Positions 1-9,967 of a DNA stretch of 64,000 nucleotides are shown in pieces (the stretch's first letter is position 1; the number at the start of each line of letters is the position of its first letter). Under the pieces are notes generated by a model. It did not search any database. It was not told where the DNA came from and saw only the letters and a list, made by a program, of their open reading frames with translations. This DNA comes from Trichopria drosophilae (Eukaryota; Arthropoda; Insecta; Hymenoptera; Diapriidae), in contig CM059587.1 in the NCBI GenBank assembly GCA_030407085.1, forward strand, positions 80,527,001 to 80,591,000, written 5' to 3'. The position numbers and the translations under genes were made by a program.

Positions 1-950
1 TACTTCAATAACTATTTTGAATAATCTAGTTTCTAAACGTCACTAAATTTATTTGGACTTATTTCTGAACTATTTAAAAACTATTTAAATCCTACACCGA
101 ATTTTTTATCTTTTTACATATTGAGAGTTTTAAAAATGTTTCTAGATTAACGACTCTTCAATATAAGAAGACAAAGAAAAATTCATAACATTTTGAAACT
201 TAAACATAGTCAGACATTTGACTAAAAAATATTTACATAATTAGCACCGACAATATAATTAATTTTAAATTGAATATCATTGAAAACCATTGAATTGAAA
301 TCAAATTTTAAATTATGCGTTAATACTTAAATATTCAAAGAAAATAAATTTCCTTTTGGATTATGACTTGAAATTATCTTATTTCACTATCGTAAAAATA
401 CATCATATTAAGAAATGTAGTAAAAAATAAAGAAAATTTATACGATATATGCGAGAGAAATTTATTATAATTTTATATAAAAAATTCTAATAAAAAAACT
501 GCTTTGAACTGTAAAATTTTCCATGGTATTAAAACTTCTACATAACTGAGAAACGATTCAATAAAAACGGTTCTCGAAAGACATTTTTAATGGACCAAAA
601 ATAGCATCGTATTAATAAATATATATTGTTCCAACCGATTTAATTATATGAAAATTAAAACTAAACAAAAATGTAAAAAAAGTGATTAAAATCATTTTTA
701 ACAGCACTCGAAATCAAAACAATCTCATTCATTCTAGTTTAATGCATGTAGGAGAAGCTGTCAAAAAAAGACTTTGACATAATACAATTATCAAAAAGAA
801 GACATCACATCATCCCAAATAGTATTTTATAAATAATGAGTAATTAAAGAATTTCGTTGGAAGAAGGTAATTAGTTCATATTTTTTAATAGATTAGATGG
901 AGACTTATTTTTGGGACTTTTTTCAATAAAAAAAAACAAGTAGAAACCTT
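1..950. other. AT-rich sequence, no gene seen
   Basis: Very AT-rich sequence with stop codons in all frames. I see no conserved protein, RNA gene or clear repeat boundary here. Confidence 0.6.
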
Positions 951-954
951 GTTC

Positions 955-1380
955 GTAGCCTCTCTCGCGTTGGTAGGCTGGGTGACTAGATTGGTGGCAC
1001 CAAAGATTCCAAGGAGAAGCGAGTTACTCGCTGGACCGGCGGGGACTGCAGCCTCCACTCCAAGTTCCTAAGTTCTACGTCGGAGATCTCGGAGGGGAAA
1101 TCGTATATTCTTCCTCCCTACATTTCTGGAATGATCTATAGTGCGTTATGTTTTCCTCCACCCTTGGCGAACCTCGTCTCTGTTTCTCGACGAATGCAAA
1201 CCCATCGTGCAATTTGCCATCTGGATTCCTCCGCGTGTTGAAATGAGATAATAATCGTTACACGGAACCGCGAACGAGAACGGAAGAAGCTGCAGGTCGA
1301 ATTAAACGAATTTGTTGGTGGATCAATTAACCAACAAGCCGTCACCAATTTTACCATTTACATGCTTAAAAAGGACGACG
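955..1380. other. GC-rich island of unknown role
   Basis: About 420 bp are markedly richer in G+C and CpG than the sequence on either side. They include a run around 1015-1090 with CTCGCTGGACCGGCGGGG. A minus-strand reading frame runs 1357-1136 (73 aa), but I recognise no domain in it. This could be the promoter or 5' exon of a gene lying to the left of the window, or an exapted fragment. Base composition is the only support. Confidence 0.3.
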
Positions 1381-1439
1381 ACCTTCCTGGTTGCAAAAAA
1401 TTCCGACAGAATGCGAGAATTGAAAGCGTTGCGAATGTA

Positions 1440-3300
1440 AAAGAATTAAAACGAATCTAAAATGTCAGTTTCTTGATCGAAAGTATTGAAAGCAATTGAA
1501 GATTTCAATTTGTTTGTATTCTTTCCTTTGTATAAAAGAATTGAACGCGCAGAGCTATTTGCAGGAATTGAAAAGAATTAAGAATTGAAATAAGTGTGAA
1601 GAGTGTCAAGAAACAAGATGCTTAATAATCCGAAATCTGAATTGAATTTAATACATGCAATTACAAAGAATACAAAATTTTAATTCCTCCCGTTCTGTTT
1701 CTTGGTCGAAAACGTGGAAAAGAATTGAATTTGTTTTACGTCTTGCCTTTCTATAAAAGAATTGAAGCGAGATAGTTATTTGCAGGAATTGTAAATTACA
1801 AGTTTTCAATTCGACAATACAAATTGAAATGAATTAAGAATAAAAATGAATTGAAAAGAATTAACAATTGAAATAAGTGTCAATATACTTAATGTTCCAG
1901 AATCAGAATTGTATTTAATACATAAGATTAAAAGAATGCAGAATTTAAATTCCTCCCATTCTGTTTCTTGATCGAAAGTATTGAAAGGAATTGAATATTT
2001 CAATTTGTTTGTATTCTTTCCTTTGTATAAACGAATTGAACGGACAGAGCTATTTGCAGGAATAATTGTAGTAAAGTTTTTAGTTCATTAATATAAATTT
2101 AAATGTATTAAGAATAAACATGAATTGAATAGAATTCAGAATAAAAATGAATTAAAAGGAATTGAAAATATAAATGTATTTCAATTCCTTCCTTTCTATG
2201 TGATTAGTTATTTACATGAACTGTAAATAATACGTTTTTAATTCGCCATTAAAATTTGGAAAGAAAAAAGAATAAAAATGAATTGAAAAGAATTAAGAAT
2301 TGAAATAAGTGTAAAGAAGCTTAATAATTCAAAATCTGAATTGTATTTAATACATACAATTACAATGAATACAAAATTTCAATTCCTCCCATTCTGTTTC
2401 TTGATAGAAAGCATTGAAAAGAATTGAATTTGTTTTAATTCTTGCCTTTCTATAAAAGAATTGAAGGGAGAGAGGTATTTGCTGGAATTGTAAATTATAG
2501 AAAATAAAGAAGTTAGAATTGAAATAAGTGTCAATATACTTAACAATCCAAAATCAGAATTGTATTTAATGCATAACATTAAAAAGAATACAGAATTTAA
2601 ATTCCTCCCATTCTGTTTCTTGATCGAAAGTATTGAAAGGAATTGAATATTTCAATTTGTTTGTATTCTTTCCTTTGTACACAAGAATTGAACGGACAGA
2701 GCTATTTGCAGGAATTGTAAATCGTAAGTTTTCAATACTATAACATAAATTGAAATGTATTAAGAATAAAAATGAATTGAAATGAATTAAAAGGAATTGA
2801 AAATATAAATGTATTTCTCAAACGGAATTGAATTTAATACGTACAATTACAAAGAATATAAAATTTCAATTCCTCCCATTCTGTTTCTTGGTCGAAAGCA
2901 ATGAAAAGAATTGAATTTGTTTCACGTCTTGAAGGTAGATAGTTATTTGCAGGAATTGTAAATTATAAGTTTTCAATTCGACACTACAAATTGATATGAA
3001 TTGAGAATAAAAATGAATTGAAAAGAATTAAGAATAGAAATAAATTACAAAGTATTTCTTCATAATCCAAAATCTGAAATATACTTAATAAATTAAACTA
3101 AAAAGAATGCAGAATTTCAATTTCACCAATTTTGTTCTTTGACCAAATTTATTAAAAAGAATTGAAAATATAAATGTATTTCTATACAATCCTTTGTTTA
3201 GGGATAGGAATGGATTAAAAATTAACAGAAACTGAGAATAGCAAAGAATCCGAAACGTAAAGTTGGCTAGAATCTGAATTGAATAAATTTCAATCATTTT
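1440..3300. repeat. degenerate GAATTGAA repeat field
   Basis: A roughly 1.9-kb block built from variants of GAATTGAA/TTCAATTC. A longer module recurs about every 220-270 bp: a TTCCTCCCATTCTGTTTC segment begins near 1684, 1952, 2384, 2604 and 2873, with weaker copies near 1460 and 3115. Between them come AAGAATTGAACGGACAG and GCTATTTGCAGGAATTG segments. Units vary in length and are shuffled, so this is an old, internally rearranged tandem array and not a clean satellite. The small reading frames inside it are by-products of the repeat. Confidence 0.75.
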
Positions 3301-3452
3301 TCAATCTCCGGGATAGAGAGCCACTCAGCAACCGGAAATGGATAGAGATTAATTTATTGAAATTAATTGAATGTTTTACTCGGCAATCCGGATTTTTTGT
3401 TTTAGCAAATTAACATCAACTCTCAATCCGTTTATTCCATTTACAAGTCGAA

Positions 3453-3546
3453 AGGACAAATTAGAATAAGAGAAGGGCTACTGTATTAGAATAGGAGAAG
3501 AGAACAAATTGGAATAACGGAAATTTGAATAAGGGAAGGACTACTG
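3453..3546. mobile_element. fragment of TA-target MITE (family A)
   Basis: Contains two copies of the family A right terminus, AATAAGNGAAGG(G/A)CTACTG, ending at 3483 and 3546. They are separated by a TATTAGAATAGGAGAAG segment that is also internal to full copies at 6874-7099 and 53377-53616. It appears truncated and internally rearranged. Confidence 0.65.
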
Positions 3547-3795
3547 TTTTCGGATAGTTTTTATTAGGGTGGAAGTAGTTGAAAATACTCAGAATCAGAC
3601 GATGAACCGATTCTGGAAAATTTTCAATGGTCCTGTTAGAGATAGGATCTAATCCCGGAGAATATATAAGAATAATTTTAAATTTATATTTACTTCTCGA
3701 CCGTTTTATAAATAAATAATATTTGTGAATTCTCGGTGAGAAACGGTCACTATACAATTAAGTGAAAAAAAATATATTTTAATAATAAATAATTT

Positions 3796-3829
3796 GACGT
3801 TTCGGCCCTGTAGTGGATACCATCTTCAG
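3796..3829 (-). ncRNA. hammerhead-ribozyme-like motif of Penelope element
   Basis: On the minus strand the order is CTGAAGA, then a segment that can form a short GGU/GCC stem, then GAAACGTC. This is the CUGANGA ... GAAAC core of a minimal hammerhead ribozyme. Penelope-like elements are known to carry such motifs in their pLTR. Here it lies about 260 bp downstream of a Penelope GIY-YIG relic on the same strand. Stem II is weak, with only three pairs including one G-U. Confidence 0.5.
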
Positions 3830-4089
3830 AAATAAAATGTTTTTAAATTAAAAAATAAAAAATTATATAGAAAAATGGGGAATTCATTTTAAGAATGTCT
3901 CAAGATGTTAGAGTTTCTCAAACTCCACCCATCCAAGTTTTGCAGAGTTTTGCAAAAAAAAAATGAATTCATATACAGAAAAAACAAACTCAAACATTCT
4001 TTATAGGTTTTTTGAAAGACAATAATTATTAAAAGGGGAAATTAATTCACCTATATTAAAATGTATGCACTATATATAGCATAAACAAA

Positions 4090-4416
4090 TTAATTGGTAA
4101 ACAATGAATTATAAATTTCAGGTAAATTAGACTTTTCAAAGCGTATATTAACAGTTTTATTTTCAAATTTTTTAATAAAAAAGTTCTCAATTTCTTTTCT
4201 TTTATTACTATTATTTTCGATGGCTAAAATTTTTGGATTTTTGTAATCAAAATTATGTCCAGTTTTAATACGGTGAAGAGTTAAACCCGTATATTGTTTT
4301 TTATCACCCAAAATATTTTTTTCATGTTCTTTAATGCGAGTTTCAAGTCTTCTTTCTGTTTGTCCTATGTAGATTTTATAGAATATATAAGAATGTTTTG
4401 CAAAGTCATAATTAAA
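4090..4416 (-). pseudogene. Penelope-like element, GIY-YIG endonuclease relic
   Basis: The minus-strand translation holds the GIY-YIG endonuclease C-terminus of a Penelope-like retroelement. It reads KIYIGQTERRLETRIKEHEK, then HRIKTGHNFDYKN, and ends NLPEIYNSLFTN before a stop at 4090. The frame is open upstream to about 4416 with no start codon. The Cys-rich stretch that normally precedes the YIGQT motif is not recognisable, and no reverse-transcriptase part remains. The upstream edge meets a small MITE at 4447. It is a 5'-truncated, dead copy, related to those at 40051-40530 and 58562-58900. Confidence 0.8.
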
Positions 4417-4446
4417 GTGAAGTTCACTATGGAGTACTGCAACACC

Positions 4447-4539
4447 TCTGCAAACACGGAAAGTAACAGGTATGTAATATTTACGTAATGGTTACATTGT
4501 TTCATAGTTGTTACATAACTGTTACTTTTGTGTTTGCAG
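4447..4539. mobile_element. 93-bp MITE with TGCAAACAC ends, copy 1
   Basis: Inverted ends are TGCAAACACGGAAAGTAACA on the left and its complement ending GTGTTTGCAG on the right. The interior is rich in TTACATAACTG and TTACGTAA. Two more copies lie at 6364-6446 and 48648-48753. The copy at 6364 interrupts another repeat, which shows that the unit is mobile. The superfamily is not clear to me. Confidence 0.7.
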
Positions 4540-4626
4540 AGATTGGATCAACGTTCACTTCGAAGTCGGGATTTCTTTCGCAATTTTCCGAGCCGATGCA
4601 CTTACCGGGCTTGTTCACACGACCAC

Positions 4627-5004
4627 GAAATAGTACATTACGATACGAGTGCGCAAAGTAGGTATTTCGCACATGAGCGAAGTTTGTCACCCGCTGATAG
4701 AAAAGCTAGTGTGGGAACATCTACGCAGCGCACGAGTATACTACTTTATGCCCGGGCGTGCGTAAAGTGATTTTTTTTCTCACTCGTGCATAAAGAGTCT
4801 CACCTGGCGCCTGAAGCTCCTTGTTGACACTTTACGCGCTAGTGAAAAAAAAACCACTCTACGCATTGGACAAAAAATGACCTTACGCGGGCATAAAGTA
4901 TCGTATGCATCTCCCCCACTCGTCGCCGGAGCCTTGTTTGCACGTGTTGCTCTCGTGAAAAAAAAAAGTACACTTTACGCACTAGTTGCATAATGTACTA
5001 TTTC
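4627..5004. mobile_element. CpG-rich MITE with GAAATAGTACATTA ends
   Basis: Terminal inverted repeats GAAATAGTACATTA (left) and TAATGTACTATTTC (right) bound 378 bp. The interior repeats CTTTACGCA/TGCGTAAAG many times and is far richer in CpG than its surroundings. The 80-aa reading frame across it resembles no protein I know. It is probably a non-autonomous DNA transposon. Confidence 0.6.
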
Positions 5005-5199
5005 CTATCTGATCTTATAATTTAGCGTGCGGTAAAGCTATTTTTTACATGAAAATACGAACTAAAATGTAATAAATTTCACCGGAACTAAGCAATAATA
5101 ATGTGAAGGTAAACTAGGCCGGTCATGGATGTAACATTTGTTTTTCTTCTTTCTTTGCAATAAAAAAATATTCGTAATAAACTCCAACGCATTACCTCA

Positions 5200-5221
5200 A
5201 GTAGGTAGGTAGGTAGGTAGG
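5200..5221 (+). repeat. (GTAG)n microsatellite
   Basis: Five to six tandem GTAG units. Shorter GTAGGTAGG or CCTACCTACC runs recur at 5992-6003, 6307-6320 and 7422-7432, so the motif belongs to the surrounding inverted-repeat element. Confidence 0.85.
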
Positions 5222-6363
5222 GCAATAAAATGAAGTTCTACTGTACATGCATACTTGAAAGGCAAAACATATTTGAAAGGCAGACATCGAACGAGTATTT
5301 AATACAATGAATTAGAAAAGATTTATGTAGTTCTCTTTGCGGTTCTTTGTAAAATGTTACCTCAATAAATTTTAATGATACGAAATGAATTGTTTAGGTA
5401 TGTTGAAGTAGTATTAGATGTTCCCATTTTAAAAAAATGTTTTTTTTTTGTGTATTTTTGAACAATTTTGTTCCGTTTGCTCTGGAAAATATTTTTTAAT
5501 GTTTTTTTTGGGTAATTTTGAACAAAAAAGGTCCTTAGTAACTTTCAGGGACAATTTTTAGAGTTAAAAATCCCTAACCTTTAAAAAAAGTCGATTTTTC
5601 GATATTTTTGATATTTTTTTTAAACGTTTTCATAGTTGAGATAACTTTTCGTAGGATGGATATGAACTAATTTCTTATACAGTAGAACTTCGTGTTATTG
5701 GAGAGATTACCTTCACGTATTTAGCGCAGGTAAGGTTAGTCTTGGCAAGAAACGATGCGCATTTCCTAACAAACGAAAAAGAAATAAAACATCTTGAAAA
5801 TATGTTTTATTTCGGTTTCTGGACCATTTTCAGTCAAATTTATTTGTTCTAATCCGATGTAATACACGAATAGAACATCAACATAACCTAAAAAAATATT
5901 GACTCGGCTGTTGTTTACATGAAAACAGTTCGATTGTATTCTTTTTCGTTTGTTGGGTTGTCGGACAACAAAGTGAAAGGCAAAACCCCAAGTAGGTAGG
6001 TAGGACAATAAAATGAAGTTCTACTGTACATGCATACTTGAAAGGCAAAACCTCAAATAGATAGGTAAGACAATAAAGTGAAGTTCTACTGTACATACGA
6101 CGTACTCGAAGATTAGACATCTATCCTTAAAAAAGTGGATATAATCGGAAACAACTGGATAGAAAAAAAATACCTCATTATGGATAAAAATGGATTAACC
6201 CAACAAACGAAAAAGAATTAAAACACATTAAATACGTTTTATGATACGAGGATAGATGTCTAATCTTCAAGTACGTCGTATGTACGGTAGAACTTCACTT
6301 TATTGTCCCTACCTACCTACCCTCCCTACTTGGGGTTTTGCCATTCACTTTGCTATCCGACAA

Positions 6364-6446
6364 CCCAAACACACAAAAGTAACAGTTATGTAACAATGTA
6401 ACCGTTGCGTTAACATTACATACCTGTACTTTCCGTGTTTGCAGGG
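6364..6446. mobile_element. MITE with TGCAAACAC ends, copy 3
   Basis: This is the same unit as at 4447-4539 in the opposite orientation, ending GTGTTTGCAGGG. It interrupts a segment (GACAACCC ... CAACAAACG) that is continuous at 7530-7545, so it inserted after the host repeat had been copied. Confidence 0.7.
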
Positions 6447-6873
6447 CAACAAACGAAAAAGAATACAATCGAATTGAGAAATTACGTTTCCAATCAGGTT
6501 TTTTGACGTTTCGAATTGAAAAACGACACAATCTAATTCGAAATTGATCGATTAAATACATTCACGTGGATTTCCGGGTACGGGTCGAAAAACCGACACT
6601 TAAAAAATTGACTGTCCACTTGTCGATGTGCCTAATTTTTATGTGTCGACTATATGCAATTGTCGATTTTTTGACGTGTCGGCATTTTGATTTGTCAGTT
6701 TTTCGACCTGCACTCGTATTTCCGAATATTTTAATTCGGAAAGATCAGTTTTAATGCGTGAGTTTATTTCGAATATTTTTTTATTGCAAAGAAAGAAGAA
6801 AAGCAAATGTTACGTCCATATTTGTTTACCTTCACATATATTATTATTACTTAGTTCCCTGTGAAATTTAGTA

Positions 6874-7099
6874 CAGTGGTCCTTCCCTTATTCTAATTTT
6901 TTCTCTTCTCCTATTCTAATATTTCCCCTCACGCGTTCTCCCCACTGACGTGTGAATTTTCTAAATACAAATAACGGCGCATGCGCAACAAAAGTGAGAC
7001 TACAAATCTAAGTAGTGGGGGAGAGGGGAAAATTAGAATAAGAGAAGAAGGACGCCATCTTGCCTGACTGGACAAATTGGAATAAGGGAAGGACTACTG
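6874..7099. mobile_element. pogo-like MITE, family A, intact copy
   Basis: A 226-bp element with inverted ends CAGTGGTCCTTCCCTTATTC and GAATAAGGGAAGGACTACTG. It is flanked by TA on both sides (6872-6873 and 7100-7101). The interior carries GCGCATGCGC at 6977-6986 and GCCATCTTG near the right end. TA target and CAGT ends fit the pogo/Tigger branch of Tc1-mariner. An empty version of its target survives in the opposite arm of the host palindrome near 5068-5090. Confidence 0.85.
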
Positions 7100-8215
7100 T
7101 ACATTTTAGTTCGTGTTTTCATGTAAAAAGCTGCTAGTCAATCTTTTTAGGTTATGTTTATGTTCTATTCACGTATTATATCGGATTAGAACGAAAGAAT
7201 TTTAATGAAAATGGTCAAGAAACCGAAATAAAACGTATTCAATTCGTTTTAATTCTTGTTCGTATGTTGAGTTAATCCATTTTTCTCATGTTTTCGATCC
7301 GTTTCTATCCAGTTGTTTCCGATTATAACCACTTTTTTAAGCAGGGAGTCCAAAAACATGATGATAGATGTCTAATCTTCAAGTACGCCGTATGTACAGT
7401 AGAACTTCACTTTATTGTCCTGCCTACCTACCTTCTTGACGCTTTGCCTTTCAAGTACGTCGTATGTACAGTAGAACTTCACTTTATTGTCCTACCTACT
7501 TGGAGTTTTGCCTTTCACTTTGTTATCCGACAACCCAACAAACGAAAAAGAATACAATCAAATTGTTTTCATGTAAAAAAACAGCTGTGTCAATATCTTT
7601 TAGGTTATGTTTATGTTCTATTCGTGTATTACATCGGATTAAAACAAATTTGACTGAAAATGGTCCAGAAACCGAAATAAAATATATTTTCAAGATGTTT
7701 TATTTCTTTTTCGTTTGTTAGGAAATGCGCATCGTTTCTTGCCAAGACTCACCTCACCTGCGCTAAATACGTGAAGGTAATCTCTCCAATAACACGAAGT
7801 TCTACTGTATAAGAAATTAGTTCATATCCACCCAACGAAAAGTTATCTCAACTATGAAAACGTTTAAAAAAAATATCAAAAATATCGAAAAATCGACTTT
7901 TTTTAAAGGTTAGGGATTTTTAACTCTAAAAATTGTCCCTGAAAGTTACTAAGGACCTTTTTTGTTCAAAATTACCCAAAAAAAAACATTAAAAAATATT
8001 TTCCAGAGCAAACGGAACAAAATTGTTCAAAAATACACAAAAAAAAAACATTTTTTTAAAATGGGAACATCTAATACTACTTCAACATACCTAAACAATT
8101 CATTTCGTATCATTAAAATTTATTGAGGTAACATTTTACAAAGAACCGCAAAGAGAACTATATAAATCTTTTCTAATTCATTGTATTAAATACTCGTTCG
8201 ATGTCTTGCAGCCAA

Positions 8216-9547
8216 TGTCGTTTCGAATTTTCTTCCGTTATCCAAATTTTTTTCTTTTTTTTTAAGGTACCTTGACTAGAAGCTTAGAGATTTCTTAGAT
8301 CATTTACTCTTACTTACATCGACTTCCAATAATATCAATTGACAGAAGTAGAAAATTTTCTTCTTGTAACCTCTCGTAACTCTCCAAAAATACTAAAAAT
8401 TTTAACCGAAATTACTACCCACAGAAATTTATCCTCCGTCGCTGCATTGAATCTTGACACTCTGCTCTCGTAGGAATCCTGAAAACCATCGAAAGTGAAA
8501 CTTTTCCAAAATCTTCCAAGGAACTAACCTTAAAAATTTTCCTTTTACATCTATGAAATTAATCGCTGCTCACTTTTAACACAAACAAAAAAAACAATCC
8601 AACAGCATTTTAAAGAAATGGATTTACAACTGAAGAAAAAATTGGCTTCTTCGATGTCACTTCCGGTAAGATAAATTCAGACGTATCTTTCCGCATATAT
8701 CTATATTTATATATATATATATAAAAGAGACGAGACATTTTAAAAAAAATGCAATATGACTGAATGTCGATGCGACGTCACGAGAGAACAGAAAAAAGAC
8801 CAAAAAAAAAACCAGCTTCTTCACACCTCAGTACGACGAATGCTATGGAAACTACTTAAGAATTAACTTAAAAGTAATAAGGTACATAAAAAGGTCATTG
8901 AAGAGAAACAAAGTAATTCTGTGTAACACGATCGTTGGGTCATGTAAAACAATGTAATTTTTCTTGTTATCTGCATCCTTCGCACTCGTGCACAACCTCG
9001 AGTTCTCAACGCAGTCGGGGGGGAAGGGGGGGGGGGTAACTTAAGTGTTATTAAAAAAAATTAATAATCGTAATAATGTTCGAGGGCACCGCACAACTTA
9101 AGCACAACTCAATTTTTCTGAAAACTTTAAGCATCGCTTGAATCAACCAAGGACCATTTAATGCGCTCAAGAAATCCCAAAGCGAAGCTCCGACACTACT
9201 TAATTAAGACTTAATTGAATTAAGCGTAAACTAACTGTGCCCAGAGTCTGTCGTTTGTGGACCTTAAGTGCTACTTAATTAAGTTATGCTAAGCTTATTT
9301 AGGTCGCCGTCAACTTAAAAAACGTTTCAAAAAAGTCTTGTACGCTCGCACACTCCTTTTGTGTCTCTTCGGTTGCGCTCCGAAAACTGTCTCTCTCTCT
9401 GTGTGTTTGTTTTTTTTCTTCTTTTTTTTTTTATCCATTTTTGTTCTGTCTTCCGCTCTCTCGTTCGCTCTCTCTCTCTCACTCTCTCGCATCAACAACT
9501 CATAGTTTCTGTGCACACTGGTCTTCATTCGTAGGTCTCGCGAAAGT
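8216..9547. other. rin 3' flank; no separate gene
   Basis: No coding region is recognised. The stretch includes a (TA)n run at 8709-8723, a G-rich tract at 9017-9036 (G7-AA-G11) and a cluster of CTTAA/TTAAG motifs at 9040-9315. Part of it may be extended 3' UTR of rin, read on the minus strand. Confidence 0.4.
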
Positions 9548-9553
9548 TTTATT
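9548..9553 (-). terminator. candidate poly(A) signal of rin
   Basis: AATAAA on the minus strand, about 270 nt downstream of the rin stop codon. It is the first canonical signal I find after the stop. Use of a more distal site cannot be excluded. Confidence 0.35.
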
Positions 9554-9821
9554 CCTCGTCGATCGGAATGTCGTTTTCTCGAGTTCGTCGTGATTTCTTT
9601 TTTTTTTCCTTTTTTGTATGACTTTCGATTTACGGGCTACGTAACTTGTTGTCCCTGTCGTACAAAGAACAAGAAGGTACACAGCCCGATGTTATCATCC
9701 GGTTAAGAGGTTTGGGCACCCACGACGGGTGCTCGGAACTTGCGGTGGCTTATTTGAGTGTTGATTCAATTGTTGTGGTTAACTTTTCTCTCTCTCTGTG
9801 TCTCTCTTCTCTCTTACACGA

Positions 9822-9967
9822 TTAGCGACGACTCTGATAAGTCTGACTGCTCGGATTGCCAGGTTGCTGTCGGAGACCTCCGCGTACACCACCGTCGCTG
9901 CGTGTGAAGTTGCCAGTGCGAACGCCGCGATTACCCTGGTGTCCGCTGCGCATAATTCCACCTGAGC
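9822..9967 (-). CDS. rin: rin coding exon 8 (RGG tail and stop)
   Basis: Acceptor GTTCCAG|GCTCAGG follows a 66-nt intron. Residues 554-601 are Gly/Arg-rich ([23 protein letters not shown]) and end in SRR before TAA at 9822-9824. Such RGG tails contribute to RNA binding and condensation in G3BP proteins. Confidence 0.93.

Larger units (their letters stand above)
5040..8215. mobile_element. large palindromic DNA-element complex
   Basis: Long inverted arms pair 5281-6125 with about 7350-8210, and 5040-5190 with 6775-6870 plus 7103-7140. Within the arms, CAGTAGAACTTCGTG at 5680 and its complement ending at 7807 are flanked by TA (5678-5679, 7808-7809), as expected of a pogo/Tc1-mariner-type element. 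Several copies of a related terminus (CAGTAGAACTTCACTTTATT) and CCTACCTACC runs lie inside, together with two later insertions (6364-6446 and 6874-7099). No transposase frame is present; the 121-aa frame at 7288-7653 is repeat sequence. Confidence 0.75.

Noticed and set aside
7288..7653. 121-aa plus-strand frame
   Set aside because: Contains the duplicated CAGTAGAACTTCAC repeat translated twice; it is inverted-repeat sequence, not a protein.
5196..8210. CRISPR-like array suggested by regularly recurring GTAG and CAGTAGAACTTC repeats
   Set aside because: Repeats are inverted, irregularly spaced and part of transposon termini, and the DNA is eukaryotic.
9009..9040. G-quadruplex in the G-rich tract
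   Set aside because: Two long G runs (7 and 11) separated by AA could fold, but the tract may be a homopolymer sequencing artefact and would be C-rich in rin RNA.
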